Source: Nymphaea colorata (Eukaryota > Streptophyta > Magnoliopsida > Nymphaeales > Nymphaeaceae). From it: a stretch of DNA of 64,000 bases. The position numbers were made by a program, and so were the translations under genes. Below are positions 1 to 12,969 of this stretch, piece after piece. The stretch spans positions 20,828,848 to 20,892,847 of the forward strand of contig NC_045141.1 in NCBI RefSeq assembly GCF_008831285.2. Direction: 5' to 3'. Every line of letters starts with the position of its first letter. Within the stretch, counting starts at the first letter, position 1. A model generated the notes under the pieces. The model did no database searches and was not told where the DNA came from. It saw only the letters and a list, made by a program, of their open reading frames with translations.

Positions 1-507
1 CATATGCTGCGTTCCAGGGTCTTTTGGTTCTACTGGATCTTAGGAAGGTAATCTGCAGAAGCACTGTGGAGTTATCCGTTGCTTTATAGCTGAAGAGAAT
101 CTCGCTCAATTGCCTTGCAAGTGCTTGGCCTAATAGCCGTAACCCATTCGGCCAAGCCATTCGAATGATACGATCTTTCCTAAAGTTATCTTGGATATAT
201 GGTAGTTCTAGATTCAAGGGTCGGTGTTTTTACTTGAGTTAGATGTGACTGGATTTGGCGTCCTCTTCCCGTCCTCAACGTATCAGCTCCCCTTCATAAT
301 GTAGGATCTTGTGAAGACTATAGCTTCCGGAGAAAGTTGGATCAGTAATTTTAGCATAAAACACAAAACAATGTTCGCAAAGGCCGCTTGTTGTTGCAAT
401 ACCGAAACAAGTAAGAACTTGTGGTGTTTTGGAATGAGTCTCTTGTTTTGATATATAATTTTAGTTTTAAGAAGAATGAGCAACTAAGTCAGAAACCTTG
501 TAGTAGT

Positions 508-566
508 TTCGAAGCTACTTCATGTAAAATTTGGTGTTCCGAAGCTACTTCATGTAAAATTTGTTT
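508..566. repeat. Short tandem duplication (GAAGCTACTTCATG)
   Basis: CGAAGCTACTTCATGTAAAA with its flank is present twice with a period of about 30 bp in the non-coding stretch at the left end of the window. Confidence 0.75.
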
Positions 567-1258
567 TCTGTTCTTTCAGCTTTGACATGAACACTTATCG
601 CACTAACAAATGCATCTTTTGTGTCGAAAGTCTACCCAAGACCAATTTGAAGAAGTAACCAACTTCATTGTTAGTTAAGTTTGAACTCCATGTTTTCCTT
701 ACATACACAGCGAGACCCCGAAACAGTTTAAAGTTTAAGTTTTTGAGGCTCAGACCCTTGCCTCTAGGGTTCGTGGTGGTTGCTGATGCAAAAAAATATG
801 AACATCGCACAAAGATGTACTTACATTTGAACATTTAACGTTCCGCCGCCGGGGGTAAGGAATATAAAGCACAAAAATAGAGATTAATTTTCTTTTTGAA
901 ATTTACGGTGCTTTTGTAATTTATTAAAAGTTATGCACCTTTTCTCAACGTATTCTCAACCAAACATTTTTAACTAATGACAGTCAGGGTCCAAGCCAAA
1001 ACAGACTTCACTGTGGGCTAGATAGATTAGTACTTGGGGAAGCAAGTTCAGTTTAAAATTGCAATATAAATCTTGTAGGAAAAACATGCAATAAAAGTGG
1101 AAAGAAATAACTAGCATAGTTTCAAATTTGGAAAAGATATTCAAGATTAGTTTGAAATCGGAATTTTGTACCATTTCCATCTCAAAGCAAGCAAGATGTT
1201 TGCCGTCAATGAAATTTTGCTGTCAATCTGCGACCAGTTGAATGAGAAGCGTAGCAGT

Positions 1259-1266
<8 letters not shown>

Positions 1267-1300
<34 letters not shown>
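1267..1300. repeat. (TC)n(TG)n compound microsatellite
   Basis: About 11 TC units pass directly into about 6 TG units. Confidence 0.95.
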
Positions 1301-1503
1301 CAAATCCTATGTAGTATAACTAATAGATATTCTTTATTGTTGCAAGTTGTAGCTTGAAGAACAAAACAGCCACATCACATGCAACTGTGCTGTGGATGTT
1401 TATTGATAGCAAGTCAATAATCATATCCATTCGCTCCTGCCCAACTCACTTTTAGCACGAACATCATGCATGTGAATGTAAAAAGACTAAGCGGGGAAGT
1501 CTG

Positions 1504-4500
1504 CTAGGACGAAGAAACTTCAGATGGTTCGAACACTCGGTTGTGGCAAGTTGAATCACAAGGATAAGGGCAATCAATCTGCACGAATGGGTGGCGGTCG
1601 TAGAACCAATCTGCAACTGCTTTTGCAATCGGCTGGCATTTCCAATAAAGAACAAAAAAGGCAAAGAAAAGACAGCATGTCAATATATTATAGTTGATTG
1701 ATATCAATCACTTTGAAAAATCAGGCTATCATGCATTATGCACGTGTCGGTTGTATAAAGAAACTCAAAGGAGAAGATGAGAAGACCTGTATGCTGAACT
1801 CCTAAACCAGATCCTAGGTACCATCTCAAATGTTGATTGTTAAACAAAAGGCTTTTAGCTTCTTGGAGCAGAACTAATGCATTAGGGAATTTGAACTAAT
1901 ATATCACCCTCCCAGATCCTAGGTACCATCTCAAATGTTGATTGTTAAACAAAAGACTTTGAGCTTCTTGGAGCAGAACTACTGCATTAGGGAATTTGAA
2001 CTAATATATCACCCTCCCTCCTTTACTTGATGTCCTGCCATCTTGGCTTGCAAATGATGATTTAATTTCAAAGTTCGCATCAAGTTGTCCTGGTTATTGG
2101 ATAGGTCACCCAGTCCATGCGACTTTATAAACTAGTGATCACAAATAAGCGCTGTGTTTTGGCGAAGTAATGGTGCAGTTCTAGGAGAATTAAAAAAAAA
2201 AAACTTGGGTAATCTTAACGTTGGAAATAATGAAAGTAAAAAGAAATGAGCGGTCATCTTACAGTTTTATCTAGCAATGGAGAATCTGATCTCAACCATG
2301 TTTCCTGCATCTCTGACTGGCAGTGAGCGTAGCATGAGTTTATAAACATGCCTCTAGCTGGATCTCTGTCAACTCCTTGCAGTGCTCTTAGGAAATCCTG
2401 CCTAAACCCTGAAATTTAACAAGTCAAATTCAAAATAGTACCATAAAAAGAAGACACCATGTCAGTACGTTAAAGAACCCATGTTTCCTTAAACCTATGT
2501 ATGCCTACAAATAACGCAATATTTATTTGGAGTCCTAGTGAATTTAAGGATACATTATTTATTACTTGAAACTCAACACTTGGACAAAATAAACTTAGGC
2601 ACCCTAATATAAACTCTTCATAATATTTGCCGGGTTGTTATCATATCTGTATGGCAATTCCAAGAGCAGAACAAGGAGCTAAAGAGGTGGGTGGAAACAA
2701 ACTTCACACTGTTAATCTGCGCAAGAAAGGAACTTACCAGGAAGTATAAATGACCAATTTGGTCATTTATCTACACAGTTGAAGGTGCTACTTGAAGGTT
2801 CAGAAATGGGACTAGGAGAGTCAATATTCAGCAAAACAAGAAAACGATGTTGATCATCTAAACATGCAGCGGAAGAAAAGGCAGCTGATGTGTTTCTAAA
2901 TAAGTAATACAATTTTCTGTTTACAAAATCAAAACATCTCTGTTTTGATGCTTATACAGTTTGGCTTTTTCGCAAATTGCTAAGGATCTATGGTCATGGT
3001 GCTCTCCAATCTATGAGCTCTTCAATAGGTATTTCAATTGAACCAGACCAAATGTTCATGCTTTTCTGTAAGAACACTGATCTAGTTTAGTTTGGAATAG
3101 AAGGATCTATCAATAGGTCCTCTATTAACTAGGAGCTTGATCATTTCCATGTGTTCCACAAAAAATAACATAAAAAACAGGATAATTTTCAAGAACAGCT
3201 TAGTTTAACCACTTATTTCATCATGACAACTATCTAGCACGGACAAAGACAAAAAAAATTTGCACCTTCCTAAACCAAAAAAAAAAAAAATCAAGTTCTT
3301 TTATCACATGATGTTTCCAGGAGTACTGAATTCAAAAGAAATATGCACAAATAGGCAAAATTCAAGAACAGCTAGAATAATTCAGGGGTTTAGGTGTGGC
3401 AAACCTTGCATTGTCTCTATCTGACTTGGATTGCACTTCTTGATATCAAGCTTGCAGGAGTGCCAATATCCATGAGGATCAGCAACTCCTGGTGCCAAGA
3501 TGTTCTTTATCTGGAAATTTAAAGACACTTTATTAGGTTCTTAAATGAAACTGCCATTATGAAGTGAAAATGGGAATACTACTACCAAAGCACATTTTTT
3601 TGTGTGAGTCTTCTAGGCAGGGTCAGGAACTTATGTCACACTATTATGTCTTTAAATCGTTGGTTTGCAGTAATACCGGCAATGATTTTCACAGAAACAT
3701 CCAAGTGTGTATTCAAAAATATCTGTCGCATTGTTAATGACAGTATGTCATTTTATCAAATCCTAAGATATAAAATATAATCTGTGAATTCATTTGAGTC
3801 CAGGCATCCCATGCATACTATGAGGAACAAAGAAATGCAGTATAATAGAAATTGGAAGGCAAAAAGAGCAATGTATATGTACCTGCCACGAATCATATGC
3901 TGCATTCAGTAAGAAAATTGGTGTTCGAATTTGTTGTATAACATTTTGCGGGAAGAAGCACTGCATGGAATCATCCAACTTTAAGTAAAATACAAATGAT
4001 CAACATGAAATCGTGTATGAAAAAGTAGCATACCAAACTTGGTTTAGTTCTTGACGTGCAATATGATGGTAAATTATTTGCAGATCCCTGTAAGAGAGAA
4101 AGGCATTGCTCAGCTTTCATTAATAACCAAGAAGATTGAAAATAAGATCCTTCCGCAAAAGACTGGCCAAATTTCACTTCGGTTGCCATTTCCTATAAAA
4201 GGTGGCTGTAGCTTATAGGAATACCAAGACACTTGCTTCAGATAAAGAAATGGATTGCATAGATACCTGTAAAGTCACAACTTCGTTGTAGTAATTTTCG
4301 ATATGAGCAGCTCCTGAAACATCTAATCTGCACCATTAAAGTGTGAATAAAACTTTTGGAGAAAAACAATTGTTCATATCCTTCTAACAGAAGGTAAAGA
4401 ACCTCATTTTCTTGACAAGTATGCCAAAAGTAAACTTACGCATTAATGAAATATCCAGCATCAGCAAGACATTTTACTTTGGCACCCGTTGGTATAAGGG

Positions 4501-6459
4501 CACGAAAATTATCACAATGAAGTATGGTTGTCAAACCACCAGCTGAACAACCTGACAATATAGCCTATATCCCATCGTCGGTCACAAAGCAATAGAAGTA
4601 CGTAACTAAATTACAAAAGAAAAGACGAAAGGAAAAGGTAATGCACTTGAATGATACATTTTCTGCTTTACTCATTCCCTTGGCCAGTAAATCATCAATT
4701 ACAGCACGAAATATCCTGGCTCCTCTGAAGTGAAGATTTAAGGCCTAATACAAGAAAGCAACGTTGTTCAAAAGCAGTAAGAATAATTGAGCTGCATCTC
4801 AGTGCCAGATATTGTATATGAGATCAAAATTAAACACAATCAGGGATGACATACAAAAAAGTACTTACAGGATCTACTTTCTCTATGTCTCCAGTGAATG
4901 ATGCTCCATCACAATAACGGACCTTGACCCTATTCCAGTTGTAAAAATCTAGAGAGTAACACGAAAGTGGCAGTAGTAAATTTAAAATTACTAGGGACGT
5001 TGTGAATCCAATTATCGATATTTAAATCTAACGGAGTCCAAAAGGAAAAGCATAAGGAATAAGGAGATGAACAAAATCAAGTAAGTTGGTCAACAGAGCA
5101 GCTTCACATGATGGCTACGTGTTAACAGGATCATAAAACAGTACTAAGAACAAAATTCATCTTTCTGTTTGATGAAATAAGTGATTAGGCAATTGTGCAT
5201 GTTTCTCCATATTGTTTGTACCACTTATGCATTGAGAAAAGTAGATTACCTGGATTAAGTGATTGTTTATTTCCCAAAATCCCTGAAAATGCAATATCCT
5301 TAACCATGTGACTGGATGAGCCTAGACGAGTACTTTTTCGTGCAAGACAGGTGGTAATATTGTTGCACCATCCTCCTCCCTGTGAAGCAGTAGCGAATGA
5401 TACACTACGTCAGCAGATGGCAGAACAGTCTAAACATTTGTCGAATGATAACCATAAATTCTGAAAACGGTTATTCAGCAACTTCATAAATTTTGAAGAG
5501 ATTTCTCAAGAAAAATCGAAATGCACAAACAATAGTGTTTTTGATACAAACAATGACACCAGTGACTTCCAGACTGGTAGCCGCGATGCCCATACATGAC
5601 TTGTCAGGAAGAACATATTTTGCACCTTACATTTTACCAATATCTGTGAGACAGGTTGTGTCCATGGAGAACGTGCAGACTGGTCCTTCAGAACCAACAA
5701 GGGCTATAATTTCTCCCATAAATCTCAAATATGCTCCAGATAACTGAACAAGCATTTTTCTAGAAATCTTTTCTTGCCCTCGGGTTTTGTTTACCAGTCC
5801 ATAGCCCATGTTGAAGTGGATTGCCTATCAAAGGTCAACATGTGGACTCAAGCAAGATCGTAATATGGGTCGAATCAATAATGTTGGACAATCCAATCCA
5901 TTTATGCGCAGAACAAAAACATTATAGCCAAGTAAATGAGAACAAAAAGAATTGAGCATGAACCAAGATAAGCCGTGAGCGGGATAGACTAAGAAAATAG
6001 AAGATTGTTTTGTAGTGCATGACCTTTTTCATAATAATAGAAGGAATCATACTAATAGGTTATATGTTAAGTTGTGCATGACCTTTTTCATAATAATAGA
6101 AGGAATCATACTAATAGGTTATATGTTAAGGGAAACTGGAGGCCCTTTAGCTTAAACAAAGGAATAACTCACCTCAATGTGGACAATCCAGTTATTTATC
6201 CCTGCTCCGGAGCCCCTGTCGAGATGATAAGCAGGTGGGCTTCCATCCAAGCAAACTGCACCATAACACAAGCTTACACAAGGAAATGATACTGAAGAAT
6301 TGGTTCAGAAACTTTGGAGTTCTTAGAACGTTAATGACCTGCCCCTTTTGCCACTGCATTTTCAACGAGGGTCATGCCAACAAAGAATGCATTTGCTTTC
6401 AGTGAGACCACGGCGATTATGACTAGTAGCCACAGAAGCCCATTTCCTTTTGCAGCCAT
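1504..6459 (-). CDS. Pectin acetylesterase, complete 12-exon gene (399 aa)
   Basis: Carbohydrate-esterase family 13 enzyme (Notum/PAE family) that removes acetyl groups from cell-wall pectin. Coding exons: 6339-6459, 6173-6255, 5250-5379, 4869-4948, 4658-4744, 4440-4564, 4267-4327, 4034-4087, 3883-3960, 3405-3510, 2263-2408, 1504-1632. All introns are GT-AG, phases agree and they sum to 1200 nt. Residues 1-24 form a signal peptide (hydrophobic 8-20, ending A-N-A), so the product should be secreted to the wall. Family motifs in order: [10 protein letters not shown] near 42, GGGWCNN near 69, the nucleophile motif GCSAGG with Ser174, NAAYDSWQ with Asp270, and NSCYAHCQ with His337, giving an intact Ser-Asp-His triad. 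Length is normal for plant PAEs. An acceptor-like CAG lies about 5 nt upstream of the ATG, so a 5'-UTR intron is likely. It looks functional. Confidence 0.95.
1807..2016. repeat. 105-bp tandem duplication in the last intron of the pectin acetylesterase gene
   Basis: The unit beginning CCAGATCCTAGGTACC at 1807 is repeated from 1912 with only a few differences. It lies inside the intron between exons 11 and 12 and does not touch the splice sites. Confidence 0.9.
6015..6132. repeat. 59-bp tandem duplication in intron 2 of the pectin acetylesterase gene
   Basis: GTGCATGACCTTTTTCATAA and the following sequence occur at 6015-6073 and again at 6074-6132 with near identity, so the duplication is young. 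Confidence 0.9.
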
Positions 6460-9400
6460 CTCCCTGATGAAAAGAAAACCGAAGAGGTAGATCAGTTTAT
6501 CGGAATACAGAACATAGATATTAATTGGATCTCCTATAAATAAAGGATAGATTCGATGGTTCACATTGACACTTCGGAGCCGAGAGAAGTATTGCAAAAG
6601 GTTTATGATGGCCAAGTACGAAATTGCGCAAGAAGAAACAAAGCCTCTGAGGGTTTATATCGTGGTGGGAGGGGAAGGAGGGTGGGGACTTAAAATTACT
6701 GGAGCAACTCACTGAGAGTAAAACAGTCAATGTGCACATGAAGAGCTAATTTCATTAAAGTCACCACAGCGATCCAACTACCAGGTCATCAAAGTCACGC
6801 TTCACATGTCTCACTTCTTCCGATGGGCGAGGATGCTTTCATGTTGAAAAGCCAAAAACTATCAATTTGCAACCACTCGCCAACAGAAAAAAGTGCGGGA
6901 AGGCGAAAAGGAAAACAGAAAAAGCAGAACATGGCCTGCGAATGGAAATTGAGCGAGAATGTCTACTTGATGGGAGCAAAAGGAAAGCAGAATCAACCTA
7001 AGATCAAATTAGCACTCGAGGTTCATCAACCCTAAGATAACTCCAGCTTTGTGCAGCAGATTCCTTTTTTTATCTGTCTTTTTTAGTTTTTTAGCCAATG
7101 AAAAAGTGTACCATACGACCGGGCTCCTCCAAAAGCTTCAAACAAAAGAAGGATATGTTTTCTGACGTGGTTCCTTCATAAAGGAAAGAGCAAATTTTCG
7201 AAAGCAAAAGTAGATCTTAAAAAGAACGTAACTACTCACAGGTGGCGAGATAGCAATGAAGCAGACAACTAATTTTATTTATGAGAGCGTGAGTTGTTCA
7301 GTGAGCTCCGGCCACCAGCTTTGCCGGTAAACCTGAGGCTGGACAGAAATTTGTGATTCACTGAAATAAGCTGTACTCAACTAAAACAGAATCTCATGCA
7401 AAAGAAAAATGGAAGAAAATGAAGCCCACGACAGAGAGAAATCTTTCACATCCACAGTTTTGGGACAGCTGCAGCTGGAGCTTGCAGAGGACAGTCATTC
7501 CAAGAAAAATCCGGCGTAAAAAAAAATCGATTCGTTGCCAACAGAAATGAAAAAGGAAAAAGAAAAGAAAATGATATAAAGCTAAGCGACGCCGAGTGGA
7601 TCTGAAACTTGGCAGACAGAAGAGCAAATGTAAATTAATTCCCCTAGAAATGAAAAAAAAAGGGGGCTGCCGTGATCCAGAAGCCCTAGAAAAATCGATC
7701 TCCGCCATAAATTACGAAAACTTACAGCGGAATTATCACTCTTGGCTACAGATGTGAACCAAGTCGTAAATAAAGAAAGTCGATTGCTCAAAAAGAATAA
7801 TGAGAGGCCGCTCCTAAAGATTACTAAGCAGCAGTGTAAACGATAAGCAAAGAAATATGTACTAAGAACCGATCGCTCAGCTTGAGGTTCCAAAAGAAGA
7901 GCAACCCGAATGACTGCGGGAACTCTCAAAGATGAAAGAGGAAAGAAAATTGAACGGAAAAAAGAAAAAAGCAACCAGAATCCGTTCATCATGATCAGCA
8001 GCTTTAGAAGAAAGATTCCCGTTTCCATCAAAGCATAACAGTTTGAAGGCCAGCAAACCTTCGTTCAACGCCAAAGCCGGAACTCAAGCTTCGGTTACTC
8101 AAAAGTGAAAACCGGCACCAGCTGGCTGGAATTCAAACATTCCGCCCGGCTTAATCCTCGTCCATGGACGCACTCACCGAGCTCAGACATTAACCTGATT
8201 TTGAATTTCCAGGCAGCTTCTCACCTTTTCGCGGCACCGATCCTCGGCGGGAAACTCGGCTCCTGGAGGCTTCCACTCAGAAAAGAAGCGCGCATCAAAA
8301 CAGCAATATTAAACGGAGTTCCTAACGGATTCCAAATGATTTTACGGATCCAACGTTGAATCTACCACGTTGATTGCTTCATCTTTTATCCATTTACGGC
8401 CTCCTGCAGTTCCTTTTCATCTTCTGCATTTAAGAAATCCGAAAACCAGAAACACATGAATCAAAGCAGAAGGCGTTCGTTCGCTTTTGCTCACCATCAA
8501 TGCGGTGAAATCGACGGGTAAGTAAATTCTTTGCTTAATTAGAAAGAAAAGAGGAAGAAGGAAGAAACCCAACGCAAAGACAAAGGGTGATTCGCTTGGC
8601 TTTCCGTGTCAAGTACTGAAAATTTTTCATTAGTAAAACGGAATTCCATGGGAAGTAACCTCCTCATCGGCGGTAGCGGTAGTTCGATTTGTGTGGATCT
8701 CGGGAGAGAGGGTCAGCAGGCGCAGTAAATGGGGCGTCCGCTGGTCAGAGAGAGAGTGGGCCCCGTTAACGCGGAGTTCACGCTGATTGGGTCCGAAGCA
8801 AGAAAAGAAAGCCATATGCGCCTTTAACGCGCTCGCTGCTCTGCCTCGCACTTGGTTTTTGTTTCTTCCGGCCGCGGCGGTGGATTGGCGGCAAGAGATC
8901 CGACATCTCCTCCGTCCATCTGTCTTCCTTTTCTTTGGATGGACGGCTGCCATGCACTGTCGGTGGGCGGTCACATATTATTTGATGGCTATGGCTACTG
9001 AATGAAGGGACCAATGACATATTCGACTAATTTTATTCATTTTTTAAAACATCGTTTTTAGATTTTTCACTATTTTATGTAAAACATACATGAAATTGTA
9101 CATGCATATAAGATATAATCAACTTAACTTGCTATATTGGACCTGCCAATTATCTCTTTCCAAAAGGATCTTCTGCACATGGTAAGGGTCACCACAATAT
9201 TACATCACGAGTGAGCATTTATCATCTATTATAAAAAAAAAAATTGATTTCTAACTTTTTGAGATTCCTCCGACGTGATTTCTTATATTATACAAATTCT
9301 AAGCAATGGATACGACACCGGCCCGTGAAATTTGACAACTATAAATTGATTTTTAATTAAAGTTTTATTAACATGTCAACTGAGATGGAGCTTCATGGGC

Positions 9401-12400
9401 TCACATGCGGCAATCCTGCCTCATGGTTTTAAATAATGGGCCATATGATATGGCTCCCCATGTCACACCTGTAGCGGGAGGATAAGATAGATATCAATGC
9501 GATGCGATGACATTGTCACCTTCCCTCATAATTAACAAAATATATCTACATCTACACGCATTATATTTATTGGGAAGGGCTAAGATCCGAGGATTTAAGA
9601 TCATGAAAATGGGTCGACGGACCATAGATCCGTGGTGATTTGATGTCGTTGGATTCGGATATGGTGCATCCGCTAACAAATCCGGTTAATCAGATAGTCG
9701 AACTTCCGTTTCCACATTTAAAGGAAGAAAATGTCAGTCGTTTTCAGATCTGATTATTACACCACAACTGAACCCGATCCAAAACCTGACTTGAGATGGA
9801 AAATCCAATACAATGGAATCTAAACTTGAGTTTGAATGTAAGAGACATTAATATTGAAAACCTAATTAACCCGGAAAGCATTCATCAAAAAGCTTCCTTT
9901 TTTTTTTCTGCAGTTGGATGTAAGATATCTAGAAATCCACAATCGAATTATGGTAGATGCCATTCTCCAATATCCAAGTTTCAGCTTGGATTTCTAGATT
10001 TTTCCACATGCAACTGATGTGAAATAGCTTCAAGCGAATATTCAATCAAAATCTAATCCATTGATCTTCGATAAAAATTACCAACTTGCATGACCAGAGC
10101 AAACTCTGCTAAATTTCATCTAATCTAAGTCTCACATCTAATCTATGGTTAATTCTATTCTATATCCCAAAAAAAAAAAAAATCATGACACTCTCAGCTA
10201 AGCCAATTTTGTAAAAAAAATTTGTTTTATGAAAGCTAACGAGTTTCCAAAAGCATGATTTTATTTCTTTGTTGTGTTTTACCGCAAGAATAGATCGATT
10301 TATCTACGATTGAATTCTATTGTATTCTATTAGCTCGAGAGACCATTGTCAATACAAAAGAAATATTGGGAAATCAAATCAATAAAATACAATAAATAAA
10401 CTAAATGTATGGCAAACCCAATTTAGATAACACCCAATACTCTAAAAACTTGGTTTTAGAGGCAAAAAAAAAAAAAGAAAAAGTTTTGCAGCGTCGTCCA
10501 AATGCCTCCACAAGTTTAGGGAATAGCTTAAAAAATAGCTGCAATTTGCTGTGTCCGCGAGGAAGTGAATCCCATTTGCATCCTTAGTTATTACAGAACA
10601 AAGTGGGCAGTGAAGTAATGAACGAACAGTGAATGCAAGTGCAGGAAATTAAATAGTTGGGAGCTTTAGAAGACATTAATTGAAGCATATGGGGAGGCAA
10701 ATGAGCTCATATTCTCACATCGAAAACGGACGCCGAATGGGTAGGAAAAGATGATCGGATGAACATTAACCAATGGAAAGCTGACTTATTGTCTTGTTAT
10801 TATAACAAGGTGATTATAAATTCATAGAAAGGAAAGAGCAACTTTTGAGATGAATGAAAGGTTATGAAGTCAGCAGATTCAAAGTGACAAAGGAACACAA
10901 GAGAATCAAAGGAGGAGAACTGTGTTCATTATGCGATGAGAAGTTAGAGAGATCTCGAGATCCATCTGGTGTGTGGTGGAGTTGAATTTCTTTGCTCCTT
11001 ACTGTCAGTAATTTCTACAATCTATTGCTTCGTCTACAATTGCCACACATTCCTCAATATTCAACAGAAAATACGCTATATAAAATCCGTTCTTTTCCCT
11101 ATAAAGATACAAATGTAAAGTTGCTGCTTTGGCTTTCCGTATCTGTTGCCTTGCATTTAATTAACTGTCGGTGATAATTTGAACGCAGCTTCAATGGGAA
11201 GTGCAGATAATCGTCACTTCTAGATGTCCGAATAGCAAAATCTTAGCCACAAAAAATTGTAATTTTTCACATGCATGAATTCGGTACATCAGGAATTTGA
11301 AAGGCAAGTGATCGTCATCTCTTTGTCCGCCAAAGCCAATGCATGCCAAGATCCCATTCCAACCAGAACCTGACAAGGTTTGGAGGGCGAGTTGAATTCA
11401 AGAGTCGGTTGCTGATAAATTCAGCTCTTCCATCGAGTTCCCGTCCAAGTTTTGTGAGCGGCAATGTTCCGGAACAGAAAAAATAACAGAAAAGTAATCT
11501 TGTAAAACTTTAGTCGATTCAGCGAAAGAATTAATGCAATGGCCTTAAGCACATGATTCATCGAGAAGATCGCTGCAGCTTAAGCTCTGAAAAAGATTGT
11601 TGGTTCTAATGACAGTATCATTGCTTGTAGTTCTGCTGTTGCATGTGAGATCTGTTTCTGCATCGACATCGGATAAGGGTTAAACGCCAACTTAGTGAGA
11701 AATATTGACAAATCAAAGAGCTAGTGAAGAGAAAAGAGTAGTGAATTTGCAGGAGACCAACCGATGGTGAGGAAATGAGATTCCTCTGAGACGATGATTT
11801 AGCAGAGGACCAGATCCGTTCTTGCCTTCTGAACCAACTTCCACAAAAAAAAACTCCAACTAACTGTGCCACTAACTTCAAAGCAAGATTGATTGGAACC
11901 ACAGCTTAGATATTCTTCAATAACACAAAAAAATCTCTTAAGATATTCTTCAATAACAGAAAATCTCTCTCTCTCTCTCTCTCTCCATCTCGATGGTGTA
12001 AAATTCTAAGGTGAAGGCCTCTCAAATAAGGTTGCACAATGGGAAGACCAACTCCATATTACTGATTTACTAAAAGAGTCGAGCCTGAATCTTGTCTGCT
12101 CTGCACAATTAGGCTTGTGGACAGGCGTGCACGTACACATATACATGTAAGAAAATTATACATTTATCACCATAGCGTATGCCTTCCCAATTGGTAATCG
12201 GTATCTTTCTCGTGGTTTCAAGTAAAAGATCACTATTTCAAAGCTCATTGTGCTCTTTTCATAGCCAGGTTCAAGCTTGGATGGATGAGAAGTACTCTTA
12301 ATTACCACCACTGCTAGTTGGGTCAGGACTTCACTTTCAGTCATTCTCAACAGTGATGTGATCATTTTTGTGATTAATAAACACATAGTCCACCATATAA

Positions 12401-12473
12401 CACATAGAGCTAAGCTGGAATTAAATGTTGCATTCACAACCTTTTGATTTCCCATTTTTAGTATCCTCAATGC
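6460..12473. other. Spacer between the pectin acetylesterase gene and the 143-aa gene
   Basis: The first 2.5 kb probably contain the pectin acetylesterase leader intron and promoter; 8.63-8.98 kb is more GC-rich and could be a leader exon or promoter. From 9.0 to 12.4 kb the sequence is AT-rich with no supported gene, RNA or intact transposon. Confidence 0.5.
11964..11986. repeat. (TC)n microsatellite
   Basis: About 11 TC units, next to a short duplication of AGATATTCTTCAATAACA at about 11908 and 11941. Confidence 0.95.
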
Positions 12474-12482
12474 TATATATAT
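12474..12482 (+). promoter_or_regulatory. TATA box of the 143-aa gene
   Basis: CTATATATA lies about 60 bp before the ATG at 12538, which would put transcription start near 12505 and leave a leader of roughly 30 nt. The spacing is typical of a plant RNA polymerase II core promoter. Confidence 0.55.
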
Positions 12483-12537
12483 TACCCTCTCAGCCTTCAA
12501 AAATCACCCATGCAGTTCACCAAAGCCAGGCAATTCA

Positions 12538-12969
12538 ATGGCTTTCCAATCCTTCATCTCCCACAGGTTCCAATTCTCTTACCAGAAGCTCATTAGGGCT
12601 TCAACCAAAAGGCCTGCTGCTGATTGCCGATCTAGTCGGAGAAAGGTCTCAGACTCTGCAGCCCATGACATGTCCAAGAAGTTCGATGAAACCAGACATG
12701 GCAAGCTAAAGTTCAGAGGCAGGGGGAAGAATTTATCAGCGACAGCATTCAGGAGGAGGCAAAGAGTTGCAGTTCAGCTTTCCCGGCATCTCCGGCCAGG
12801 ATGGATGAAATCTGCAGTAAGTTCTTTACTAAGAAAGACCAGAGAAGTCTTTGTTGGAACCAACTGCAATGCTGGCCAAGCTGGAGGAAGGGCAGAGTTC
12901 ACATCCATGGAGCCATACTTCTCAATGCCTGTGCTACCAGCACCAACATCAATAGTGATGCATGTTTGA
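12538..12969 (+). CDS. Small basic protein of unknown function (143 aa)
   Basis: I do not recognise this protein. It is a single open frame starting at an ATG about 60 bp downstream of a clear TATA box. The product is rich in Arg, Lys and Ser, with basic clusters around residues 24-36, 55-63 (KLKFRGRGK), 71-76 and 82-101. It has a short hydrophobic-aromatic C-terminal segment, EPYFSMPVLPAP. I see no signal peptide or membrane span. The basic character would fit nuclear or organelle targeting, but that is inference. The frame is more GC-rich than the surrounding spacer, which also favours coding. Overlapping frames on both strands (12425-12709 plus, 12774-12995 minus) look like shadows. It could instead be a chance frame within a non-coding transcript. 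Confidence 0.5.
   Translation: MAFQSFISHRFQFSYQKLIRASTKRPAADCRSSRRKVSDSAAHDMSKKFDETRHGKLKFRGRGKNLSATAFRRRQRVAVQLSRHLRPGWMKSAVSSLLRKTREVFVGTNCNAGQAGGRAEFTSMEPYFSMPVLPAPTSIVMHV

Larger units (their letters stand above)
1..1503. other. Spacer at left edge, no supported gene
   Basis: AT-rich sequence downstream of the pectin acetylesterase gene. A minus-strand frame is open from about position 165 to the window edge but matches nothing I know. Small tandem repeats lie at about 508-566 and a microsatellite at 1267-1300. Confidence 0.6.

Noticed and set aside
1-165. Minus-strand frame open to the left edge
   Set aside because: Too short and unrecognised. It could be an exon cut by the window boundary, but nothing supports this.
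3971-4189. 72-codon minus-strand frame between pectin acetylesterase exons
   Set aside because: It spans exon 8 in the gene's reading frame, but the extra sequence is an intron: exon 7 joins exon 8 in phase and the family has no counterpart of MATEVKFGQ.
8630-8974. 114-codon minus-strand frame upstream of the pectin acetylesterase gene
   Set aside because: It has no family features, and GC-rich composition fits a leader or promoter better. It may be transcribed but probably is not translated.
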